NCBI GenBank assembly: GCA_017559185.1
Contig: JAFYSU010000027.1
Span: forward strand, 26,336 to 90,335
Source of the DNA: Oscillospiraceae bacterium
GTDB taxonomy: Bacteria; Bacillota; Clostridia; Oscillospirales; Ruminococcaceae
Direction of reading: 5' to 3'
Length of the DNA stretch: 64,000 nt
Notes under the pieces: generated by a model
Databases searched by the model: none
The model's input: the letters and a program-made list of their open reading frames with translations, nothing else
What the model was told of the DNA's origin: nothing
Shown: one piece after another, positions 52,704 to 62,400 of the stretch
Numbering within the stretch: position 1 is the stretch's first letter
Layout of the letters: every line of letters begins with the position of its first letter
Program-made: the position numbers and the translations under genes

Positions 52704-53693
52704 TTAACTCATTCTTTCTTTAAGAGATGCGGGGATTTCAAGACCAATTGCTTTGCAGTAATCTTCGTTTATAACAAGCTTGGCTTCGTCTGTTTGGTAT
52801 TGAATTGGCATTTTGGAAATATCAGCACCGTCACGCAGTATGCTTACAGCTTGGTCGGCTGTCATTTCGCCCATTTTATAATAATCAAGGCTGAGTGTAG
52901 CGGTACCGCCGTTTTTAACCATTTCCTCAACCGATACAATGAACGGTATTCCAGCATCTTGTGCTATGCCTGCAATTGTAGAAACACTGGATGCGGCAAC
53001 ATTGTCGCTTGGGGTATACAGTGCATCCACTTTGCCGATTACGGATTCAATGGACTGGTGAATTTCGTTTGTGCCTGCAACTGTTATTTCAACAATTTCC
53101 AAGCCAAGCTCGCTGCATTTTTCCTTTGCAAATTCAATTTGAATTTTACTGTTGGATTCACTTGAAGAATAAATAAGACCAACGGTTTTGGCATCGGGAA
53201 CAAGCTCTTTTAAAAGCTCTATCTGTTCGGCAACAGGTGTAAGGTCGGATGTGCCGGACACATTACAGCCGGGAATTTCGTTGCTTTGACACAGCTTGGA
53301 GGCGGCAGGGTCGGTAACGCAGCACACCAAAATCGGAATTTCATCGGTAGCATTTACCATTGCCTGTGATGCAGGGGTCGATATTGCAAGTATTAAATCG
53401 TATTGCGCAGCAACAAATTTATCGGCAATTGTAACACAGTTGGATTGGTCGCCCTGTGCGTTTTGGTAGTCAATTTCAAGGTTTTGACCGTCAACATAAC
53501 CCTCTGAGGCAAGTCGGTCAATAAAGCCTTGACGCGCAGTATCAAGTGAGTCATGCTCAACCAATTGGATTATGCCGATTTGAACGGCATTTTCTTTGGT
53601 ATTAGGTGATTTTTCGGAAGAACAGCCCGCAAGTATTGATGTGCAAAGTACGCCTGCAAGAATTAAAGAGGAGATTTTTTTAATAATAGTCAT
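52704..53693 (-). CDS. Orphan ABC substrate-binding lipoprotein (TrpX-like)
   Basis: A 329-residue lipoprotein. The lipobox is TSILAGC (Cys near residue 23). The domain (VQIGIIQLVEHDSLDTARQGFIDRL, given in part; ILAISTPASQAMVNAT; IPILVCCVTDPAASKL; GLIYSSSESNS; DALYTPSDNVAASS) is that of the PF04392 group, whose members include the tryptophan/tyrosine binding proteins TrpX and TyrX. No permease or ATPase gene lies on either side, so it depends on a distant transporter or works alone. A long inverted repeat about 125 bases upstream may be its operator. Confidence 0.9.
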   Translation of the reverse strand: MTIIKKISSLILAGVLCTSILAGCSSEKSPNTKENAVQIGIIQLVEHDSLDTARQGFIDRLASEGYVDGQNLEIDYQNAQGDQSNCVTIADKFVAAQYDLILAISTPASQAMVNATDEIPILVCCVTDPAASKLCQSNEIPGCNVSGTSDLTPVAEQIELLKELVPDAKTVGLIYSSSESNSKIQIEFAKEKCSELGLEIVEITVAGTNEIHQSIESVIGKVDALYTPSDNVAASSVSTIAGIAQDAGIPFIVSVEEMVKNGGTATLSLDYYKMGEMTADQAVSILRDGADISKMPIQYQTDEAKLVINEDYCKAIGLEIPASLKERMS

Positions 53694-53814
53694 TTTTATC
53701 AGCCCTTTTAGTTGTTATTTAGGTTTTAAAGGTTGCTACATCGTTTTGAGTGCATTATATACTAAAACGGGTTAAAATACTACTGTATTTTATAAAACTT
53801 ACTGAATTTTATTT

Positions 53815-53848
53815 AAATCATACAATCGTACGACGATTTGTATGATTT
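53815..53848. promoter_or_regulatory. Long inverted repeat, possible operator
   Basis: AAATCATACAATCGT, 3 bases, ACGATTTGTATGATTT: near-perfect arms with one extra base on the right. It sits in the 362-base gap between the divergent binding-protein and prfC genes, nearer the former. The rest of the gap is AT-rich without genes. Confidence 0.5.
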
Positions 53849-54055
53849 AATACATTAATGTATAGGTGTTAAAGATTAAGTTAAGTTTAATTTGCAAAGT
53901 ACAATTACAGCAGTGGTGCGGAAATGATTACTGCAAGTAATACCGCATAAAATGTGTGTTTGCGGTTGCACAGAGCAGTGAAAGATGTTAAAATATAACG
54001 GTTATAATTCAATCGCCATAAACAATCATGCAAAATAATCGGAGGAGCGTATATA

Positions 54056-55642
54056 GTGTCTGATTTGCAAAAACAAATAGAAAAACGCAGAACATTTGCA
54101 ATAATTTCTCACCCTGACGCAGGTAAAACCACTCTTACTGAAAAATTCCTTTTGTACGGTGGTGCTATCCAGCTTGCAGGTACGGTAAAAGGTAAGAAAA
54201 ATTCAAAGCATGCAGTTTCGGACTGGATGGAAATTGAAAAACAAAGAGGTATTTCCGTTACATCTTCGGTAATGCAGTTTAACTATGACGGTTACTGCAT
54301 AAACATTCTGGATACTCCGGGACATCAGGACTTTTCGGAGGATACCTACCGCACACTCATGGCAGCAGATTCGGCCGTAATGGTAATTGATGCGTCCAAA
54401 GGTGTAGAAAATCAGACCCGTAAACTGTTCAAGGTTTGCGTTATGCGCAATATCCCGATTTTTACATTTATCAATAAAATGGACCGTGAGGCACAAAATC
54501 CATTTGACCTCATGGAAGAAATTGAACAGGAGCTTGGTATTCAAACCTACCCTGTGAACTGGCCTATCGGCTGCGGTAAAGAATTTAAAGGTGTTTATGA
54601 CCGCCACAAAAAGGAAATAGTTTCCTTTATTGCCAATAACGGTCAGCGTGAGGTAGAGGCTGTTAAAGCTGATATAAATGACCCTAACCTTAGTGCTCTT
54701 ATTGGGGAAGACCATCGCCAAACACTGGTTGATGATATTGAACTGCTTGACGGTGCAAGCTATGAATTTGATATGGACAAGGTTAGATGCGGTAAGCTTT
54801 CACCTGTGTTCTTTGGTTCTGCGCTTACAAACTTTGGTGTTAAGCCGTTCCTTGAAAACTTTTTGCAGATGACACCTCCACCGCTTCCTCGTGAAGCCGA
54901 CACAGGTGTAATTGACCCATTTAGTGAAAACTTTTCGGCTTTTGTATTCAAAATACAGGCTAACATGAATAAAGCTCATCGTGACAGAATAGCTTTCATG
55001 CGAATTTGCTCCGGTCGTTTTGACAAAAACATGGAGGTTTACCATGTACAGGGCAACAAAAAAATGAAGCTTTCGCAGCCACAGCAGCTCATGGCACAGG
55101 ACAGAGAAATTATTGACGAAGCTTTTGCAGGTGACATTATTGGTGTATTTGACCCAGGCATTTTTTCCATTGGGGATACAATCAGCGTGCCGGGCAAAAA
55201 GTTTTGCTACAGCGGTATTCCAACCTTTGCACCAGAGCATTTCTGCCGTGTGCGTCAAAAGGATACCCTCAAGCGTAAACAGTTTGTAAAGGGTGTTACC
55301 CAGATAGCACAGGAGGGTGCAATTCAGATATTCCAAGAGCCTTCCAGCGGTATGGAAGAGGTTATAGTGGGTGTAGTTGGTACACTTCAGTTTGAGGTTT
55401 TGGAATATCGTCTTAACAACGAATACAATGTTGAAATTGTAATGGAGCATCTGCCATTCCAGTATATTCGTTGGATTGAAAATGAAGAAATAGACCCTAA
55501 AGCCCTCAACCTTACAAGTGATACAAAAGTAGTACAGGATTTCCGTGGAAAATACTTGCTGCTCTTCACAAACAGCTGGAATATAAACTGGGCTCTTGAA
55601 CGCAATAAAGACCTTGTCTTGGCAGAATTCAGCCGAGGATAA
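54056..55642 (+). CDS. prfC: Peptide chain release factor 3
   Basis: A 528-residue translational GTPase that removes RF1/RF2 from the ribosome after termination. G1 is SHPDAGKTTLTEK, G2 EKQRGISVTSS, G3 DTPGHQDFSEDTYR, G4 INKMDREAQNP. Domain 2 and the RF3-specific C-terminal domain follow (YRLNNEYNVEI, PFQYIRWIE). The start is GTG 54056, preceded by GGAGGAGCG. It has no co-directional neighbour and ends at a bidirectional terminator. Confidence 0.97.
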   Translation: MSDLQKQIEKRRTFAIISHPDAGKTTLTEKFLLYGGAIQLAGTVKGKKNSKHAVSDWMEIEKQRGISVTSSVMQFNYDGYCINILDTPGHQDFSEDTYRTLMAADSAVMVIDASKGVENQTRKLFKVCVMRNIPIFTFINKMDREAQNPFDLMEEIEQELGIQTYPVNWPIGCGKEFKGVYDRHKKEIVSFIANNGQREVEAVKADINDPNLSALIGEDHRQTLVDDIELLDGASYEFDMDKVRCGKLSPVFFGSALTNFGVKPFLENFLQMTPPPLPREADTGVIDPFSENFSAFVFKIQANMNKAHRDRIAFMRICSGRFDKNMEVYHVQGNKKMKLSQPQQLMAQDREIIDEAFAGDIIGVFDPGIFSIGDTISVPGKKFCYSGIPTFAPEHFCRVRQKDTLKRKQFVKGVTQIAQEGAIQIFQEPSSGMEEVIVGVVGTLQFEVLEYRLNNEYNVEIVMEHLPFQYIRWIENEEIDPKALNLTSDTKVVQDFRGKYLLLFTNSWNINWALERNKDLVLAEFSRG

Positions 55643-55647
55643 AATTT

Positions 55648-55687
55648 AAAAGCCGATGTACGCACTGTGCGTACATCGGCTTTTTTG
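55648..55687 (+). terminator. Bidirectional terminator, prfC and tetR-type gene
   Basis: A long near-perfect palindrome (AAAGCCGATGTACGCAC / GTGCGTACATCGGCTTT) with T-runs on both strands. Confidence 0.9.
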
Positions 55688-55689
55688 TA

Positions 55690-56274
55690 TCATGAAAGAA
55701 TTTTTCGTACCGCCTTGAACAAAGTAGGTCTTAATTCGTCTATAGACATGGGAAACTGTTGGGTTATGCAGGAATAGCTCACAGTTCCTATAAGCTCTAC
55801 TATTATGAACAGTAATTTTGTTGCTTCTTCCTGCGAATAACCAAGAGTCTTTAAGCTTTTGGAGTATTCGTTGAAAAGCATTTGAAGCTGCGAGCCTTCG
55901 GAGTTTGTGACCTCGTTCATTACATGACTCCATGAAAAGCTGGTATTTATTATGGAAAACAGTGCGGTGTCCTTTTCTAAGCAGGATATAACATAATCGG
56001 TTATGATTATAAGACGCTCGATTATATCCTCACAGGTTGAGCGGGCATGCAGCATAGCATTGGTTAATATATGAGCACAGGAATTTATTATAAGTCGGTT
56101 TAAAAGGTCGTTTTTGTCATGGTAGTACAGGTAAAAGGTACCCTTTGCAACATTTGCAAGGGTAACAATATCATTAACCGATGTATTTTGAAAACCTTTT
56201 GTGGTGAAAAGCTGGTAAGCAGCATTTTCAAGACGATTTCTTTTTTCAAGTTTATTTTGTTCAAGTTTTCCCAT
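55690..56274 (-). CDS. TetR/AcrR family regulator
   Basis: A 194-residue regulator. The N-terminal HTH reads LENAAYQLFTTKGFQNTSVNDIVTLANVAKGTFYLYYHDKNDLL (the TetR pattern, seen as one domain), and the C-terminal half is helical with several Cys. The ligand is unknown. GGAGCAG lies before the ATG. A TTGACT-17-TAAAGT promoter stands upstream with a small AGTC-GA-GACT dyad on its -10, which suggests self-repression. It diverges from a metallophosphoesterase gene, its most likely target. Confidence 0.9.
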   Translation of the reverse strand: MGKLEQNKLEKRNRLENAAYQLFTTKGFQNTSVNDIVTLANVAKGTFYLYYHDKNDLLNRLIINSCAHILTNAMLHARSTCEDIIERLIIITDYVISCLEKDTALFSIINTSFSWSHVMNEVTNSEGSQLQMLFNEYSKSLKTLGYSQEEATKLLFIIVELIGTVSYSCITQQFPMSIDELRPTLFKAVRKILS

Positions 56275-56344
56275 TGTTATTACTGCTCCAATTTTTTATT
56301 ATTTTATGTGAAAAATATACCACAAAAATTAGGGATTAGTCGAG

Positions 56345-56373
56345 ACTTTAGTGAAAAAATTAACCTAAGTCAA
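56345..56373 (-). promoter_or_regulatory. Promoter of the TetR-family gene
   Basis: On the minus strand TTGACT, 17-base spacer, TAAAGT. AGTC-GA-GACT (56338-56347) overlaps the -10 edge. Confidence 0.5.
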
Positions 56374-56402
56374 CGATGTGTACAAATATGAATGGATTTT
56401 TG

Positions 56403-56431
56403 TTGAAGAATTTGGTTCTATATGCTATACT
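56403..56431 (+). promoter_or_regulatory. Promoter of the metallophosphoesterase gene
   Basis: TTGAAG, 17-base spacer, TATACT. Transcription would start near 56438, which supports ATG 56453. Confidence 0.6.
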
Positions 56432-56452
56432 ATCACAGAATGGGGGAATGGT

Positions 56453-57700
56453 ATGAAGTTTGTTCTTGCAACCGATATTCATTATATATCACGGCAGTTA
56501 ACGCAGGACAGCCGCTTGTTCGAAGAAACATACCTAAGGTCTGACGGAAAACAGATGAATTACATCACCGAAATAACCGATGCCTTTTTGGAACAGGTTA
56601 TTCAAATGAAGCCTGATGGCGGACTTATTTTATCGGGTGATATAACATATAACGGTGAACGCATAAGTCATATTGAAATGGCAAAAAAGCTCGAGCGTGT
56701 ACGACAGCAGGGCATACCTGTTTATGTTATTCCGGGTAATCATGATATAAACAACTACCGTGCTTTTAAATATCTTTCGGATAGTATGTCACCTGTGGAA
56801 AATATATCTGCTCGTGAGTTTCGGGAAATATATGCTGACTGCGGTTATAATCAAGCGTCGTTTAAGGACCCGTTTTCATTAAGCTATATTGTTTGCCCCG
56901 ATGAAAAATTATGGCTGATAATGTTGGATACCTGCATATATGAAGAAAACAACATGGAAGAACCGTCGGTTTCGGGGGGGACAATTCGTCACGAAACATT
57001 AAGCTGGCTGGACGATTGTCTTTATTATGCGTATAAGCATAATGCAACACCATTAGTTGTTGGACACCATAATTTGCTGCTGCATAACGATGTTTACAAT
57101 AAAAACTTTACAGTAAACAATTATGAGGAATTGTTGGAGCTTCTTGCTCGTTACGAGGTGCCAGTTTATTTCAGCGGACATATGCATGTTCAGCACATAG
57201 CCGAATGGAAAACTCAGGGCAGAGAAATTTATGATGTGGCAACAAGCTCGCTTGCTGTTTATCAAAACCAGTTCGGAATTATAAACTGTAAGCCTACCCG
57301 TTCGATTTCATACACAACATGCAGGCTTGATATGGAAAATTGGGCTGCAAAAAATGCTCCCGATAATGATGATTTAATGAACTTCAAGCAGTATTCGGCA
57401 CAATTCTTTGAAAAGCTGACATACCGTAAAGAGTTTAACAAGCTTATAAATCAGTATTATTCACCGCAGGATGCTGACAAGATGGCACAGGTAATAGTAA
57501 AACTTAATCTGGCATATTTTTCGGGTAAGGTGGATAATGTACAAAACGAAATAATTGACAGCGACGGTTTTAAGCTTTGGCTGATACAGGGAACAGGCAC
57601 AACCAAGCGTTACATTTTAAGTATGTTAAAACCTGTTTTGCAGGATAATACCTGCCTGATATTGTTTTCACCTACTGCAATAAGGGAAAGTCTTGAGTAA
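56453..57700 (+). CDS. Calcineurin-like metallophosphoesterase
   Basis: A 415-residue enzyme with all five metal motifs: LATDIHY (D-x-H), LSGDIT (GD), IPGNHDINN (GNHD), VVGHHN (GHH-type) and FSGHMHVQ (GHxH). No signal peptide is present, so it is cytoplasmic. The C-terminal 110 residues are helical and specific to this subgroup, which is common in Clostridia as a putative phosphohydrolase; substrate unknown. ATG 56453 has GGGGGA at a good distance; the open frame further upstream overlaps the promoter. It diverges from a TetR-type gene. Confidence 0.92.
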   Translation: MKFVLATDIHYISRQLTQDSRLFEETYLRSDGKQMNYITEITDAFLEQVIQMKPDGGLILSGDITYNGERISHIEMAKKLERVRQQGIPVYVIPGNHDINNYRAFKYLSDSMSPVENISAREFREIYADCGYNQASFKDPFSLSYIVCPDEKLWLIMLDTCIYEENNMEEPSVSGGTIRHETLSWLDDCLYYAYKHNATPLVVGHHNLLLHNDVYNKNFTVNNYEELLELLARYEVPVYFSGHMHVQHIAEWKTQGREIYDVATSSLAVYQNQFGIINCKPTRSISYTTCRLDMENWAAKNAPDNDDLMNFKQYSAQFFEKLTYRKEFNKLINQYYSPQDADKMAQVIVKLNLAYFSGKVDNVQNEIIDSDGFKLWLIQGTGTTKRYILSMLKPVLQDNTCLILFSPTAIRESLE

Positions 57701-57929
57701 AAAGTGCTGTATAAACAGTACCTTTTACTCCCTGTGCAGTATGCTGTTTAAGCGTTGAAAATCATCGCTTTTGGATGTGTTTACACAAAGTCAAATAATA
57801 GGCAAAAACCCCTGTTTTAATAATTATTGTTTGCGGAATTAATGTGAGTCGATATTAAATTTCGCATTTTTGTGAAATTAGCATTAATAATGATGCTGAA
57901 ATTTTACAGCTTTTCAGCTGGAAAAAGTA
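57701..57929. other. Gap between phosphoesterase and gdhA
   Basis: AT-rich; no gene. A small CAGCTTTTCAGCTG hairpin is at about 57907. No strong terminator for the upstream gene is seen. Confidence 0.4.
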
Positions 57930-57958
57930 TTGTTAAAATCATCTGTATGCTGTATCTT
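57930..57958 (+). promoter_or_regulatory. Possible promoter of gdhA
   Basis: TTGTTA, 17-base spacer, TATCTT, about 55 bases before the ATG. Confidence 0.4.
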
Positions 57959-57995
57959 ATATCTAATATATTTTAATGTGTTAAAACAAATATAA

Positions 57996-59363
<1,368 letters not shown>

Positions 59364-59383
59364 TAAAATTAAGATTTTAATAC

Positions 59384-59420
59384 AAAAAACAAGGGGCGGT
59401 TTTACCGTCCCTTGTTTTTT
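59384..59420 (+). terminator. Bidirectional terminator, gdhA and A2M gene
   Basis: AAAAAACAAGGGGCGGT pairs with ACCGTCCCTTGTTTTTT (one bulge), between convergent genes. Confidence 0.9.
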
Positions 59421-59427
59421 GTTTGTG

Positions 59428-62400
59428 TTATTTTTCGGTTATGGTTATTTCACTGCGAGGTGAACATCCCCAAATGCTGCCGTTGGTGTTTACGATGTAA
59501 GCACTTTCATTAATGTATGTTCCCGGTGATGTGCAGCGTGCATAGTAGGTTATAGGTGATATACCTCCTTCAATGTCAGCGTTGTATATGTTGAATGTTA
59601 CACGCTGCCCTTGTCTTAAAGCTAAGTTCCAACCGTGATTTTCAAGGTCACTGTATATGCCGCGCGGTTGGTTTTCACTGCTGATATGTTCTTCGAAGCG
59701 CATACCGCTTGGCAGATAATCCTCAACTATAAGCTCAGTTGTTCCGATAGAGGTTGTTACACCCGAAAAATCGGGAACAATGGTTATTTTTACAAGGCTG
59801 CCTGCTTTGAATTTACCGTCCACAGGGGTAATGGTTTTTACAAGACCGATTTTTTTGAGTGACGGGTCGCAGTTTCCGTCAGGAGCACCTTGGTAGAAAA
59901 TCTGCACAGTCAGCTCGTTGCTGTCGGCAGTGAATTTGCAGCTGTCAAGCTGTTCTTTTGTCAGCTTGAGTGTAGAGCGTTCGTTTCCTTTAATTGTCTG
60001 CTCGACAGTTTTTCCGTTCAATGTGTAGGAAAATTTGTTTTCTTTGGAGTTGTTGTAATCTGCATTTTGTAAATACATCATAACTTCGAGCGGATAAATG
60101 TCGGAATTGGATTCGGTATAAAGCAGATATCTGAGCAAGCCGTCAGATTCATTAAGGTCAAGCAAAGCTGCTGCTGTCAAAGCTGCTGCTGTGTTTTTAA
60201 GGAAGCTGCCGCTTTCGTCTTTAAGGTCGACATAAAGTGCTGTATCACCCGAAATGCCTGTTATTTCCTTAATAAACGGTTTTACAAGCTTGTTGTACTG
60301 TTCGACAGCTGCTTTGTCCTCACCACAAATTTTAAGCGTACAGATAAGATTGATTTTTGCATCAAAGCTAAGTGAGCTGTTTTCAAGCAGCTTTTCCGAT
60401 TTGCTGCAAACATCATTACCTTGAATTGCCGCCGCAAGGAGCAGTGCTTCGCTGTTAGGCATATCAAATTCAAGATAGTCAATGGAGGCGGGCGGCTTGC
60501 ATATATCGGGTGCGGCAAGCAGTGCTTTGGCTGTCAATTTGGCATCAAACTCTCCGTTGGGGAATGCACGATATATCCCGTAAGGTGCGCGTTCACGCAA
60601 GGCTGTATTAAGCTCGTCGGACGCTTTGCCTGTTTCGGGGAAAAGCTCGCTCAGGTAAAGTTTTGCAATAATGGAATCGGTACGCTGTGTGCGGCTGTTT
60701 TCCAAAAGGTAGCTTACAGCATCATAATAAAGCTGTGCGTTTTTGTTGTATACCGAAACCGCAACGGGATAACGCGAAGCGTTTACGGACAATTCACCGC
60801 TTTCAATGTCAAAATTCTTTGAAAGTGAAAGTTCAATTCCACTTGGTACAACGGAGAACGGGAGTTTTACACTGTCGGAATATGCGCCGCATTTGCCGCT
60901 GATTTCTGCGTAGTAATCACCTGCGTTAAGTCCGCTTATGTCAACAAAAGTGTATTCATCTGCGGCAGCTTTGCCTGAAAGGGTTTTCTTGAATTCATTA
61001 TCATCGCTGATAACTACTTTGTATTCGGCAATGCTTTCGGGGTCAATTTGGGTGCCGCGGCTTCGCAGGCCAACAGTAAATGTATCGCCTTCCAACAGTT
61101 CACGGCTTACAATTGGCTGTACAAAGTAAGGCAGGGTGGAACGGGCTGAATTTTTTGTGCTGCCTGAATTTTTGTCCGACAATGCAAGCGAGGTTAACCG
61201 CCACTGTGTAATGTTGTCGGGCAGTTTGAAGCTGAATACGGCTTTGCCGTCGGCATTGGTTTTGGCTGTGCCGAAAAATGCGGTATCAGCAAAAAATTCG
61301 CGTGCAGCACCTGTACTGCCTCCGCCTTTTCCGCCTGCTGTTTCGGGGTTATTATCCTGTGAGCTGTATTTTATAAGCATAGGGTAATAAACAGGGCGGT
61401 TTAATATTGCAGGAAGGTCTACATCCTGTTCGGCAAGCGTGAAAACTGCTTCGTCTGCTGAACTTAAAAGAACCTGTGCATTTTTGGCAGGCTTGCCGGA
61501 ATAATCGGTTACAAATGCAGTAATAACGGCATCATCACCGGGGGCGTAGCTTTCCTTATCAGCGGAAAGTGTGATGTTTAAAACATGTGAGCTGTAATCA
61601 TACTTCATGAACAGGTCATCTACCGAATGAACCGTTCTGCCGTCAAAATATGCTCCTGCAAGTATGTAGTTTGGCAGCAGTTTTTCGTTATAAGCAATTT
61701 CAAATTCGGTTTTGTCGGTTACGGTATAATTTCCCAAGCCGCTTTGAACGGTCATGTAAAGCAGCTTGCCGCTGCCATCAACCTGTTCGTTGTTGTGCAT
61801 AAGGCGGAAGGAAACAGCTTCATCATCGGCAAAGGAATTTTTTTGATTAAACGGGTTGCTGTCGTACCGCTGATAAAGTGTGTTGAAGCTTGGAGTGTTT
61901 TGCTGTACGGCTTCAAAGCTGTAAGAATTGCTGTTAAATCCTCTGTATGGCAGCCAGCTTCCAAGATATACCTTTTCGTCAATGCGCTCCTGCTGAGTAT
62001 CTCTTGAGGTAAGAATGAGGTAGTAGCTTTCATCCTTGGTAGAAAGCGGCAGACTGTCAAGAGTATATTTTCCGTTCAGGGTTTCAAATTTGAATGTGTT
62101 AACAATGTCATCGTGCTGTATGTATTCGTATTGCGGTACGCTTTCACGGGTAACACTGTCATACACTTGACCTTTTTCGACCTTTTCGTAATATTCCTTG
62201 TGGAGTTCTGCGGTAACATCGCGGCGTATTGGCTCACCTTTAAGGTTTTCATAGTTCCAAATATCGTGTTCGTCTTTGATGTTTTTTATGATTAAACGGT
62301 TGGTTTGTACATTAACACTTACAGACTCTTTGTTGGTAACTACTTCACCCGTGAGCATAACATCACGATGCAGCATTACCGATTCGGTGTACTCGTAGGA

